This document shows, in pieces, positions 8,322 to 15,939 of a DNA stretch of 23,236 nucleotides. The DNA is from Kangiella sp. (GTDB lineage: Bacteria > Pseudomonadota > Gammaproteobacteria > Enterobacterales > Kangiellaceae), in contig JAPHRL010000186.1 of assembly GCA_026195755.1 (NCBI GenBank), positions 1 through 23,236 of the forward strand, given 5' to 3'. Position numbers and translations under genes: made by a program. Each line of letters starts with the position of its first letter. Position 1 is the stretch's first letter. Below the pieces are notes generated by a model. It saw only the letters and a list, made by a program, of their open reading frames with translations, did not search any database and was not told the DNA's origin.

Positions 8322-9422
8322 ATGAGTTGTGATTTTATTGCGTTGGCCAATAAAGGGGTTCAGGAACTGCATCCATATCAGCCGGGCAAACCGATTTCTG
8401 AACTGGAAAGAGAGTTAGGGATTACTAATATCGTTAAGCTTGCCAGTAATGAGAACCCAATTGGTATCAGTGCCAATGCAAAAGCAGCCATGGAAAAAGA
8501 GTTTGGTGACTTGGCGCGTTATCCGGATGCTAACGGTTACTACCTAAAAGCCAAGTTGGCTGAGCGTTTAGGCGTTGAAATTGGTCAGATCACGCTTGGT
8601 AATGGCTCTAATGATGTGCTTGAACTGATTGCACGAGTTTTTGTTGCTCCTGAACATGAAGTGATTTATTCGCAGCATGCTTTTGTGGTCTACCCAATCG
8701 TAACGCAAGCAATTGGCGCTAAGAAAGTAGTTATTCCGGCAAAAGACTGGGGCCATGACCTCGAAGCGACCGCCGCGGCAATTACACCTAACACACGCAT
8801 GATTTTCATTGCTAACCCCAATAATCCAACCGGCACATGGGTTAATAAGACTGACCTGAAAGCCTTTATGGACAAGGTTCCACAAGACGTGATCGTGGTG
8901 GTTGATGAAGCCTATTACGAATATGTTGAAGATGCCGATTACCCTCAAACGATCCCCTGGATTAAAGATTATCCGAACCTGATTGTGACTCGTACATTCT
9001 CAAAGGCGTACGGACTTGCAGGCGTTCGTGCAGGTTATGCAGTAGCCAATGAAGAAATTACTGGCCTGATTAACCGTCCTCGCCAGCCATTCAATATGAA
9101 TTCATTGGCATTAGCAGCGGCAGAAGCTGTGTTAGATGATCATGCGTATCTGCAAAAAGCTTTGGACGTCAACAAATCCGGTATGCAGCAATTGATATCT
9201 GCGTTTGGTGAGCTTGGATACGACTATATTCCTTCAGTCACTAACTTTATTACTGTGGATATGAAGCAGGCCGCAGGTCCTTTGTATCAGCAAATGTTGG
9301 AGCAGGGCGTTATCGTTCGTCCAGTGGGAAATTATGAAATGCCGAATCATTTGCGTATCAGTATTGGCCTTGAAGAGGAAAATGCTAAGTTTATTCGTGT
9401 CTTACGCGAAATGACTAAGTAA
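8322..9422 (+). CDS. hisC: Histidinol-phosphate aminotransferase (HisC2 type)
   Basis: This 366-residue class II-like PLP aminotransferase converts imidazole-acetol phosphate to histidinol phosphate, or acts on aromatic keto acids. The PLP lysine is K228 in TRTFSKAYGLAG, followed by the phosphate-binding arginine in VRAGYA. ASNENPIG (about 41-48) and ANPNNPTG (about 164-171) are typical of the family. A GGAG ribosome site lies 6 bases before the ATG. The gene lies outside a his operon and next to serC and cmk, as hisC2 does in Pseudomonas. That context suggests the real role may be in phenylalanine/tyrosine transamination, which sequence alone cannot settle. cmk follows after 6 bases. The aroA gene usually found between them is missing. 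Confidence 0.92.
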   Translation: MSCDFIALANKGVQELHPYQPGKPISELERELGITNIVKLASNENPIGISANAKAAMEKEFGDLARYPDANGYYLKAKLAERLGVEIGQITLGNGSNDVLELIARVFVAPEHEVIYSQHAFVVYPIVTQAIGAKKVVIPAKDWGHDLEATAAAITPNTRMIFIANPNNPTGTWVNKTDLKAFMDKVPQDVIVVVDEAYYEYVEDADYPQTIPWIKDYPNLIVTRTFSKAYGLAGVRAGYAVANEEITGLINRPRQPFNMNSLALAAAEAVLDDHAYLQKALDVNKSGMQQLISAFGELGYDYIPSVTNFITVDMKQAAGPLYQQMLEQGVIVRPVGNYEMPNHLRISIGLEEENAKFIRVLREMTK

Positions 9423-9428
9423 TAACCC

Positions 9429-10115
9429 ATGAATGAAAACAAAAAGCATGTACCTGTCATAGCCATTGATGGGCCAAGTGGTTCCGGTAAGGGTACCATT
9501 AGTCAAATTCTTGCAACAAAACTTGGCTATCATCTACTGGATAGTGGCGCACTGTACCGCTTAACGGCGTTGTCAATCATTGAGCAAGAGATTGATCCTG
9601 AAAACACTCAGGCGGTGGCTAACGCTGCTTTGAATTTGGATGTAGTGTTCGAACCGCAACCAGACGGAGAGCAAAAAATATTGCTTAATGGTGTAGATGT
9701 CGGCGTCAAACTTCGTTTGGACGAAACCAGTGCCATGGCCTCTAAGATTGCAGCAATACCCGAAGTCAGAGAGGCCTTGTTGACTCGTCAGAGGCAGTTT
9801 AGACAGAACCCTGGACTGGTAGCCGATGGGCGTGATATGGGAACGGTGGTTTTTACAGACGCCGAGCATAAGGTTTTCCTGACTGCAAGCCCCGAGATAC
9901 GGGCGGAAAGACGCTATAAACAGTTGATCGAAAAGGGTGTAGATGCTAACATTTCGCACCTTTTAAAAAGCATCATCGATAGAGATGAGCGTGATCGCAC
10001 TCGAACTGTGGCTCCATTGGTGCCAGCAGAGGGTGCTTTTGTTATTGATAGCTCGCAATTACCTATTGATGAGGTGGTTCAGCAAATCCTTGATTTTATA
10101 GGTTTTTCTGAATGA
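9429..10115 (+). CDS. cmk: Cytidylate kinase
   Basis: This 228-residue P-loop kinase phosphorylates CMP and dCMP using ATP. The Walker A motif GPSGSGKGT is at residues 15-23 (K21). The CMP-binding motif DGRDMGTVVF and the lid-region arginines in RDERDRTRTVAPL are present. Length equals the E. coli enzyme (227 aa). It starts 6 bases after hisC, without a clear ribosome site, so translation is probably coupled to hisC. The arrangement cmk-rpsA is conserved across gammaproteobacteria, and in many species rpsA promoters lie inside or just after cmk. Confidence 0.97.
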   Translation: MNENKKHVPVIAIDGPSGSGKGTISQILATKLGYHLLDSGALYRLTALSIIEQEIDPENTQAVANAALNLDVVFEPQPDGEQKILLNGVDVGVKLRLDETSAMASKIAAIPEVREALLTRQRQFRQNPGLVADGRDMGTVVFTDAEHKVFLTASPEIRAERRYKQLIEKGVDANISHLLKSIIDRDERDRTRTVAPLVPAEGAFVIDSSQLPIDEVVQQILDFIGFSE

Positions 10116-10258
10116 TTTTTAACGCTGGCTCGCACGGATGAATGAGCAAGCATAACTAACTGACCCATGACTATAGGACCATAGTGTGGTGATTTAAACA
10201 AGCCTTTGTTCGGTTTTCCGATGTTCGGTTTTCCGACAAAGATATCAGGTACTGACGA
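10116..10258 (+). promoter_or_regulatory. rpsA leader with GGA-loop hairpins (probable S1 autoregulatory element)
   Basis: Three structures precede rpsA. Hairpin I pairs 10124-10131 with 10144-10151 (GCT-g-GCTC with GAGC-a-AGC, one G/A mismatch) and has GGA (10136-10138) in its loop. Hairpin II pairs ACTAT (10170-10174) with ATAGT (10181-10185), with GGA (10176-10178) in its loop. Hairpin III covers 10204-10241: CTTTGT and CGG pair with CCG and ACAAAG around an inner CCGA-tgt-TCGG stem. It is built from two 15-base tandem copies starting GTTCGGTTTTCCGA. The spacers are AU-rich and only a weak AGGT precedes the ATG. In E. coli the rpsA leader also has hairpins with GGA in loops and a poor Shine-Dalgarno, and mediates repression by S1. 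The structural similarity is seen here; the function is inferred. Confidence 0.6.
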
Positions 10259-11926
10259 ATGAGCGAAAATTTCGCACAACTTTTTGAAGAAAGTTTAGCA
10301 AACATAGAAATGCGTCCAGGTGCAATCATCACAGGTGTGGTGGTTGATATTGACAACGAAGTTGTTGTTGTAAACGCTGGTTTGAAATCTGAAGGTGTTA
10401 TTCCTCGTAATCAATTTTTGAGTGATTCGGGTGAACTTGAAGTTTCTGTTGGCGATGAAGTACAAGTTGCTTTGGACGCGGTTGAAGATGGTTTTGGTGA
10501 AACACGCCTATCACGTGAGCGCGCTAAGCGTTTTGCGGCCTGGGGTGTTTTGGAAGCTGCTCATGAAGCGAGCGAAACGATTAAAGGTGTTATCACTGGT
10601 AAAGTTAAAGGTGGTTTCACAGTTGACGTTCAATCAATTCGTGCGTTCTTACCAGGTTCATTGGTAGATGTTCGTCCAGTACGAGATACGACACACCTTG
10701 AGGGTGTTGAGCTTGACTTTAAAGTTATCAAACTAGACCAAAAACGTAACAACGTAGTGGTTTCTCGTCGTGCTGTTATCGAATCTGAAAACAGTGCTGA
10801 GCGTGAAGAGCTTCTTGAGAATCTGGAAGAAGGTTCAGAGCTTAAAGGTATCGTTAAGAACCTTACCGATTACGGTGCGTTCGTTGACTTGGGCGGTATT
10901 GATGGCTTGCTACACATCACCGATATGGCTTGGAAACGCATTAAGCACCCAAGTGAAGTGGTTCAAGTTGGTGACGAAATCGACGTTAAGGTTCTTAAAT
11001 TTGACCGTGAGCGTAACCGTGTATCACTAGGTATCAAGCAACTGGGTTCAGACCCATGGGTTGATATCAATGATCGTTACCCAGAAGGCGCGCGTCTACA
11101 AGGTCGTGTAACTAACCTTACTGATTACGGTTGCTTCGTTGAAATCGAAGACGGTGTTGAAGGTTTGGTTCACGTTTCTGAAATGGACTGGACTAACAAA
11201 AACATCCACCCTTCTAAAGTGGTTAACCTGGGTGATGAAGTTGAAGTTATGGTTCTTGATATCGATGAAGAGCGTCGTCGTATCTCATTAGGTATCAAGC
11301 AATGCGTACCAAACCCTTGGAACGAATTTGCGGCAACTCATAACAAAGGTGACAAAGTATCTGGTAGCATCAAATCTATCACTGACTTTGGTATCTTTAT
11401 CGGCTTGGATGGCGGTATCGATGGTTTGGTTCACCTGTCTGACATCTCTTGGACAGTTCCTGGTGAAGAAGCCGTTCGTGACTACAAGAAAGGTGACGAA
11501 GTCGAAGCTGTTGTTCTCGCAGTTGACGCAGAACGTGAGCGTATCTCTCTAGGTGTTAAGCAAGTGGATTCAGACCCATTAGCTGAATACTTGTCAGAGC
11601 ATCCTAAAGGTACACTTGTTAAAGGTAAGGTTAAAGAAGTTGATGCGAAAGGTGCATTAATTGAATTAGCGGACAACATTGACGGCTATGTACGCGCTTC
11701 TGATATCAGTACTGACCGCGTTGAAGATGCAAGCAAGCACTTGAGTGTTGGTGACGAAGTTGAAGCCAAGTTTATGGGCGTTGACAAGAAAAACCGCAAC
11801 TTGAACCTGTCTATTAAGGCAAAAGATGCTGCTGAAGAAGCTGCTGCAATTAAAGAATTCAGCAACGATGCTTCTGCTCCGGCAACTCTAGGTGACTTGT
11901 TGAAAGAGCAATTAGGCGACGAATAA
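10259..11926 (+). CDS. rpsA: 30S ribosomal protein S1
   Basis: This 555-residue protein (557 in E. coli) binds mRNA on the small ribosomal subunit and helps initiate translation on structured leaders. Six S1/OB domains are visible at about residues 20-87, 105-171, 192-260, 277-347, 364-434 and 451-520. Domains 3 to 6 show repeated motifs such as LTDYGAFVDLGGIDGLLH and the RISLGIKQ ends. Domains 1 and 2, which dock on the ribosome, are more diverged, as usual. The ATG follows only a weak AGGT, as expected for an S1 gene with a special initiation region. Codon use is noticeably biased (many GGT, GTT, GAA, AAA codons), consistent with very high expression. A strong terminator lies 38 bases after the stop. 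Confidence 0.98.
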   Translation: MSENFAQLFEESLANIEMRPGAIITGVVVDIDNEVVVVNAGLKSEGVIPRNQFLSDSGELEVSVGDEVQVALDAVEDGFGETRLSRERAKRFAAWGVLEAAHEASETIKGVITGKVKGGFTVDVQSIRAFLPGSLVDVRPVRDTTHLEGVELDFKVIKLDQKRNNVVVSRRAVIESENSAEREELLENLEEGSELKGIVKNLTDYGAFVDLGGIDGLLHITDMAWKRIKHPSEVVQVGDEIDVKVLKFDRERNRVSLGIKQLGSDPWVDINDRYPEGARLQGRVTNLTDYGCFVEIEDGVEGLVHVSEMDWTNKNIHPSKVVNLGDEVEVMVLDIDEERRRISLGIKQCVPNPWNEFAATHNKGDKVSGSIKSITDFGIFIGLDGGIDGLVHLSDISWTVPGEEAVRDYKKGDEVEAVVLAVDAERERISLGVKQVDSDPLAEYLSEHPKGTLVKGKVKEVDAKGALIELADNIDGYVRASDISTDRVEDASKHLSVGDEVEAKFMGVDKKNRNLNLSIKAKDAAEEAAAIKEFSNDASAPATLGDLLKEQLGDE

Positions 11927-11963
11927 TCGCATATTGATTGCTTTTAGTATCATGATCCAAATC

Positions 11964-11989
11964 AAGCCCGACTCAGGTCGGGCTTTTTT
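11964..11989 (+). terminator. Intrinsic terminator of rpsA
   Basis: AGCCCGAC (11965-11972) pairs with GTCGGGCT (11977-11984) around TCAG, followed by six T. This separates rpsA from ihfB, which therefore needs its own promoter. Confidence 0.95.
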
Positions 11990-11993
11990 GTGC

Positions 11994-12023
11994 TTAGAAA
12001 AAGTGTAAAAAAGATCATATAAT
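11994..12023 (+). promoter_or_regulatory. Candidate ihfB operon promoter
   Basis: A perfect TATAAT at 12018-12023 lies 18 bases after TTAGAA (11994-11999), directly after the rpsA terminator. The -35 is poor. The AT-rich leader of about 70 bases downstream is also long enough to hold an IHF site for autoregulation, but I could not identify one with confidence. Confidence 0.45.
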
Positions 12024-12086
12024 TAAAACAGTTAGGTGCATTTTCAGGTAAAATCCACCATACTGTAACCACAAGGTTTAACGACG

Positions 12087-12092
12087 TAAGGA
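12087..12092 (+). promoter_or_regulatory. Ribosome-binding site that decides the ihfB start
   Basis: TAAGGA lies 8 bases before the ATG at 12101, but only 2 bases before the in-frame ATG at 12095. The downstream ATG is therefore the likely start. Confidence 0.85.
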
Positions 12093-12100
12093 TAATGCCC

Positions 12101-12403
12101 ATGACAAAATCGCAATTGATAGAGCGCTTAGTGGATAAAAACCCACAGCTATCAGTACGTGATGTCGAACTGGTAGTGAAATCCATGTTAGATCAAATGT
12201 CGGAATCTCTGGCTGACGGAGACCGCATTGAGATCCGTGGCTTTGGTAGCTTTTCGCTGCACTACAGAGCGCCACGCGTAGGCCGTAATCCAAAAACAGG
12301 TGAGTCGGTCAGACTAGACGGCAAATATGTTCCCCATTTTAAGCCAGGAAAAGAACTGCGCGAGCGTGTGAATGACGGCCAGGATAAGCCGATTAAGCCA
12401 TAA
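12101..12403 (+). CDS. ihfB: Integration host factor subunit beta
   Basis: IHF-beta pairs with IHF-alpha to bind and sharply bend DNA at specific sites in transcription, replication and recombination. The 100-residue product (94 in E. coli) carries the conserved beta-arm segment RIEIRGFGSFSLHYR and GRNPKTGE with the intercalating proline at residue 64. GKYVPHFKPGKELRERV matches the family C-terminus, followed by a short extra tail (DGQDKPIKP). The beta identity (not alpha or HU) follows from MTKSQLIERL at the start and from the position after rpsA. The start at 12101 is chosen from ribosome-site spacing; a start at 12095 would add only Met-Pro. lapA follows after 60 bases. Confidence 0.97.
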   Translation: MTKSQLIERLVDKNPQLSVRDVELVVKSMLDQMSESLADGDRIEIRGFGSFSLHYRAPRVGRNPKTGESVRLDGKYVPHFKPGKELRERVNDGQDKPIKP

Positions 12404-12463
12404 CTTGTTTTTGAGACAAGTGCTTGTGAAATAAATGACCTCTGAAACATAACGGAGAATGCT

Positions 12464-12757
12464 TTGCGACAACTCTTCGCGATAATACTATTCATTGCTT
12501 TACTGATTCTCAGTACTGTCTTTGCCTTGAATAATAATCAACTTATCAGGATTGACTATCTGTTCGGCGAGGCTGATTTAGCACTATCAACTCTAATCTT
12601 TTGGGTCGCACTTATAGGGCTGTTGCTTGGAGTCTTAGCTATGACTATTGGTTTGCTTAAACTAAGAGTGAAACTTAAGCACTGCCAAAATCGTTTGAGT
12701 AAAGCTGAGCAAGAATTAAAAAACCTGAGGACTGCGCCAGTCAAGGACACTGTCTGA
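12464..12757 (+). CDS. lapA: LapA, lipopolysaccharide assembly protein A (DUF1049), TTG start
   Basis: This 97-residue inner-membrane protein has two predicted helices, at about residues 4-21 and 41-65, joined by a short periplasmic loop with NNNQLIRIDYLFGEADL. A cytoplasmic coiled tail (66-90) follows. This is the LapA/YciS pattern. The start codon is TTG at 12464, with GGAG 6 bases before it; the nearby ATG at 12459 is out of frame. LapA works with LapB to tune LPS synthesis through FtsH-mediated turnover of LpxC. The stop is separated from the lapB ATG by one base, so the two are translationally coupled. Confidence 0.93.
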   Translation: MRQLFAIILFIALLILSTVFALNNNQLIRIDYLFGEADLALSTLIFWVALIGLLLGVLAMTIGLLKLRVKLKHCQNRLSKAEQELKNLRTAPVKDTV

Positions 12758-12758
12758 T

Positions 12759-13934
12759 ATGAATGAATGGTTGTTATATGGGTTATTGGCGCTATTACCC
12801 ATTGCTGCATATTCTGGCTTTCGAATTGGCCGCAAGCAGAGCAAAGAACATCGTGGAACCCACTCTAGTTTATCCAGTAATTACATCAAAGGCTTAAATT
12901 ACCTTCTTAATGAGCAGGCTGACAAGGCGGTTGATACCTTCATAGATCTCTTAACCGTTGATACTGACACGGTTGAAACACATTTGGCTCTCGGTAACCT
13001 ATTTCGCAAACGAGGCGAGGTCGATCGTGCAATTAGACTCCATCAGAACCTGATCGCTAGACCACAGCTCAAAAGTGAAGATCGTAATACTGCATTGTAT
13101 CAACTGGGGTTAGACTATAATGCGGTGGGTATGTATGACCGTGCGGTAAGTTTGTTTAACGAGCTATTAGCTGACCCCGAACATAAGTCAGAGTCTTTGC
13201 ACCAGCTCCTGAATATTTACCAATTGACCAAAGACTGGGATCAAGCAGCCAAAATTGCTGAACAACTACAGTCCTCAATGGGTGAGGAGCAATCAAAGCC
13301 ACTAGCTCATTTCTATTGTGAACTGGCCGATCAAAAGCATCTGGAAGGGAACTCCAAAGCTGCATTGGTTAATCTAAAAAAGGCCCTATCTATCAACCCA
13401 GACTCTGTTCGTGCGAGTATTCTCCAGGGTGATATTTACTTACAGCAGAAGCAATACAGACAAGCGATTAAATCCTACCATCGTATACTAAAACAAGACA
13501 TCGCCTTTCTTCCCGAGGCCCTGCCGAAAATTGCTGCAGCCTATAAAGAGCAAGCAGATGATAAAGGCTACAAGCAATTTCTGAATGAAAGTTTAGAGCG
13601 GGATGCTGGTGTGTCCTTACTTATAGAACTTTCAAAAATCGTTCAGAAGGAGCAGGGGGACAAAGCCGCAGCCATCCTAATAGGCGAATACTTACAAGAA
13701 AAACCATCTTTAAAAGGACTCCACCGGCTTATTTCCCTGCATATTGAACATGCGCATGACTCAGCAAAGCCGAGTTTGCAACTGCTGGATAATATTGTCG
13801 AAAAACTATTACAAAGGAAGCCTCGATATGAGTGTCAGAATTGCGGTTTTCACGCCAAAGCGATTTACTGGCAATGTCCTAGCTGTAAAGAGTGGAGCTC
13901 CGTTAAACCCATAAAAGGTATAGAAGGCGAGTAA
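12759..13934 (+). CDS. lapB: LapB, lipopolysaccharide assembly protein B (TPR protein with C-terminal zinc ribbon)
   Basis: This 391-residue protein (389 in E. coli) starts with a membrane anchor (about residues 4-21), with GFRIGRK at its cytoplasmic edge. TPR repeats follow over about 45-340, for example NPDSVRASILQGDIYLQQKQY. It ends in a rubredoxin-type metal site made of C359, C362, C373 and C376 (CQNCGFH and CPSCKEW). LapB acts as an adaptor that delivers LpxC to the FtsH protease, balancing LPS and phospholipid synthesis. All four cysteines are intact. It lies in a tight run, with lapA one base upstream and pyrF four bases downstream, as in E. coli. Confidence 0.96.
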   Translation: MNEWLLYGLLALLPIAAYSGFRIGRKQSKEHRGTHSSLSSNYIKGLNYLLNEQADKAVDTFIDLLTVDTDTVETHLALGNLFRKRGEVDRAIRLHQNLIARPQLKSEDRNTALYQLGLDYNAVGMYDRAVSLFNELLADPEHKSESLHQLLNIYQLTKDWDQAAKIAEQLQSSMGEEQSKPLAHFYCELADQKHLEGNSKAALVNLKKALSINPDSVRASILQGDIYLQQKQYRQAIKSYHRILKQDIAFLPEALPKIAAAYKEQADDKGYKQFLNESLERDAGVSLLIELSKIVQKEQGDKAAAILIGEYLQEKPSLKGLHRLISLHIEHAHDSAKPSLQLLDNIVEKLLQRKPRYECQNCGFHAKAIYWQCPSCKEWSSVKPIKGIEGE

Positions 13935-13938
13935 CATT

Positions 13939-14634
13939 ATGTCTGATCCCAAAATTTTAGTCGCTCTGGATTTTGATAATCGAGAAGAAGCGCAACAGTT
14001 AGTGGATAAATTAACCCCCGAACTTTGCGGCTTAAAAGTGGGCAAAGAAATGTTCACACTGTTTGGCCCAGAGTTTGTTAAGAACTTGGTTCATAAAGGT
14101 TTCAAAGTTTTCTTAGACTTGAAGTTTCATGATATCCCAAATACCGTAGCAAAGGCTTGTAAAGCCGCTGCCGAGCTTGGTGTTTGGATGATTAATGTTC
14201 ACGCCTCTGGTGGTAGCAAAATGATGCATGAGGCAAGACAAGCCATAGATAAATATCCTAATCGTCCGCTATTGATCGCGGTGACTTTGCTGACCAGCAT
14301 GGACGAAGTGGCCTATAGCGAAATTGGTTACAAGCGCGACTTACCCGATCAAGTAGAGCATTTGGCTGGCATCGCTAAATCTGCGGGCTTAGACGGCGTC
14401 GTATGCTCTGCCTGGGAAGCGAAGATATTGAAAGATAAGCTAGGAGCAGAGTTTAAGCTAGTAACTCCTGGAATTCGCCCTCCAGGCAGTGAGATGGGTG
14501 ATCAAAGTCTCATCATGACCCCTGAACAAGCTATTGTGGCTGGTTCTGATTACTTAGTAATAGGTAGACCTATTACTCAAGCGAGCGATCCACTAAAAGC
14601 CTTGTACGACATTTCTGAAAGCATTGTGAGCTAG
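13939..14634 (+). CDS. pyrF: Orotidine 5'-phosphate decarboxylase
   Basis: This 231-residue TIM-barrel enzyme performs the last step of de novo UMP synthesis. The catalytic DxKxxD motif is at D60, K62 and D65 in FLDLKFHDIP. The N-terminal strand with ILVALDF, VHASGG, and the phosphate-binding C-terminal segments TPGIRPPG and VIGRPIT are all present. Length is close to the short bacterial type I enzyme (245 in E. coli). It begins 4 bases after lapB, and its ribosome site overlaps the end of lapB. The ihfB-lapA-lapB-pyrF order is conserved in gammaproteobacteria. Confidence 0.98.
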   Translation: MSDPKILVALDFDNREEAQQLVDKLTPELCGLKVGKEMFTLFGPEFVKNLVHKGFKVFLDLKFHDIPNTVAKACKAAAELGVWMINVHASGGSKMMHEARQAIDKYPNRPLLIAVTLLTSMDEVAYSEIGYKRDLPDQVEHLAGIAKSAGLDGVVCSAWEAKILKDKLGAEFKLVTPGIRPPGSEMGDQSLIMTPEQAIVAGSDYLVIGRPITQASDPLKALYDISESIVS

Positions 14635-14715
14635 TTGTAAACATTATCTACCGATATTATTCTCTTGCCTGTCGCATTAAGGCGGCAAAAGGATATTAAA
14701 AACAAGGAGATAACC

Positions 14716-15027
14716 ATGAAAAAACTAGCTTTAATCCTATCATTATTATTAGTTGTAAATAGTCAGGTCTTAGTCGCTAAGGAGCGGGGTGGCTTGTTGG
14801 CCGCAAATAGCCAGGGAGCCGCTGAGCAGGCCTCATCGGTGAATATTAATACTGCTGAAGCAAAGGAGCTTGCTAAAGTTCTGACTGGTGTTGGTCAAAA
14901 GAAGGCCGAGGCAATTATCGAATATCGTCAGAAATTTGGGCCATTCAAGTCACCGAATGAATTAACCGCAGTCAAAGGTATTGGTCAGAAAACTGTCGAC
15001 AAAAACAAAAGTAAGATTAAGCTTTAG
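14716..15027 (+). CDS. ComEA-like secreted helix-hairpin-helix DNA-binding protein
   Basis: This small protein (103 residues) has a signal peptide (MKKLALILSLLLVVNSQVLVA, probable cut near residue 21) and a Ser/Ala-rich linker. A ComEA-type pair of helix-hairpin-helix motifs follows: SVNINTAEAKELAKVL with LTGVGQKKAEAI, then FKSPNELTAVKGIGQKTVD. ComEA proteins bind incoming double-stranded DNA in the periplasm during natural transformation. Single-domain proteins like this one are common in gammaproteobacteria, and not all are shown to be competence proteins. The start at 14716 is supported by AAGGAGAT (14704-14711). The frame extends to 14665, but that would place charged residues before the signal peptide. 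The gene is 81 bases after pyrF and ends at a strong terminator. Confidence 0.88.
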   Translation: MKKLALILSLLLVVNSQVLVAKERGGLLAANSQGAAEQASSVNINTAEAKELAKVLTGVGQKKAEAIIEYRQKFGPFKSPNELTAVKGIGQKTVDKNKSKIKL

Positions 15028-15035
15028 TTTACGTC

Positions 15036-15066
15036 AAAAAAGCCCAAGATTATTTTGGGCTTTTTT
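15036..15066. terminator. Bidirectional terminator between the comEA-like gene and the rhombosortase
   Basis: AGCCCAA (15041-15047) pairs with TTGGGCT (15055-15061), flanked by five A on the left and six T on the right. It serves the plus-strand gene ending at 15027 and probably also the convergent gene ending at 15095. Confidence 0.9.
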
Positions 15067-15094
15067 GTAACGGGCTTATCGTTTGGTAAAAGGA

Positions 15095-15715
15095 TTAAGA
15101 ACTCTTCGATGGTTTTGATTTTAGGATTGATTGTAAGGCAGGGCCTTTAAGCAGGTTTTTTGGCCAAACCAAGCCTAGAATAAGACCTTCTATAAACCCA
15201 ATGATATGTGACTCTTCTACCACCGAGCCTCCTAGGAATTCATCATACTCAGACTGGACACCAATAATTTCCGGAATAAAAATCTTAATACCAACTACAA
15301 TCAATAAAATGCCACTCAATTTTACACCGAGTCGAAGCTCAGCTGTTGCACATGCAGCAATCAAACCATATAACGCACCCGACATTCCCACATAATGAAT
15401 AATATGGGGTGTCCACAGATGCATAGCTAAAATATTGACAAAGTACAGCAGCAATACCCAGCTAATCCAGTAAGACATTTTCAGTAATGGTTGAAAGATA
15501 AAACTGATCAGCCACAGGCTGGCAAGATTCATCAATGTATGCCAACCACCAAGATGGATAACATTGGCAGTGATTAGTCGCCACCATTGACCATCCTCAA
15601 CTAAGACCCGGTCATAAGCCATCCATAAGTTAGATTTGGGCAAAAGTAAGTAGCTAATAATGCATATGTGACTTATCGCCAATGCAAATGCGTATTTTCG
15701 AAGAAATTGGTTCAT
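15095..15715 (-). CDS. Rhombosortase-like rhomboid intramembrane serine protease
   Basis: This 206-residue integral membrane protein has about six hydrophobic helices. It shows the rhomboid catalytic pair: S112 in YVGMSGALYGL, and H170 in EESHIIGFIEGLILG. H54, H59 and N63 in ITANVIHLGGWHTLMN match the conserved second-helix motif. The short length, GQWWRLITANVIHL and the lack of a cytoplasmic N-domain fit the rhombosortase branch rather than GlpG. Rhombosortases cut proteins carrying a C-terminal GlyGly-CTERM tail at the inner membrane. No such substrate is encoded in this window. The start ATG lacks a visible ribosome site. I am sure of the rhomboid fold and less sure of the rhombosortase label. 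Confidence 0.82.
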   Translation of the reverse strand: MNQFLRKYAFALAISHICIISYLLLPKSNLWMAYDRVLVEDGQWWRLITANVIHLGGWHTLMNLASLWLISFIFQPLLKMSYWISWVLLLYFVNILAMHLWTPHIIHYVGMSGALYGLIAACATAELRLGVKLSGILLIVVGIKIFIPEIIGVQSEYDEFLGGSVVEESHIIGFIEGLILGLVWPKNLLKGPALQSILKSKPSKSS

Positions 15716-15735
15716 AAAATATTTTTATCAAATGT

Positions 15736-15840
15736 AAAATTTAGTTCACACTTTTAATAATCAAGTGTGGCTAAAATTTGTACAGGCAAAATGGATTGCA
15801 AAAATGATACTTGTAAATAAATGCTTTTAAAAACAAGTAT
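15736..15840. promoter_or_regulatory. AT-rich intergenic region with two inverted repeats
   Basis: Between the divergent rhomboid gene and the small-peptide operon lies a long imperfect dyad. AAATTTAG-tt-CACACTT (left arm, to 15753) mirrors AAGTGTG-g-CTAAAATTT (right arm, from 15763) around a 9-base centre. A second dyad, ATACTTGT (15807-15814) and ACAAGTAT (15833-15840), lies further right. These may be operators for either gene. No convincing promoter pair was found. Confidence 0.4.
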
Positions 15841-15939
15841 TTACACGGTATGTGCTATGCAATTTGTTTTTCTTAATGCTATGTGAGTAAATTCTATAGG
15901 CTTTTTTTTACTAAATCACTCAATAAAGAGGAAAATATT

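Noticed and set aside
14665..14688. Hairpin TTGCC/GGCAA between pyrF and the ComEA-like gene as a terminator
   Set aside because: The stem is only 5 bases and there is no T-run.
14665..14715. Longer start for the ComEA-like gene
   Set aside because: It would bury the signal peptide behind a charged segment; AAGGAGAT points to 14716.
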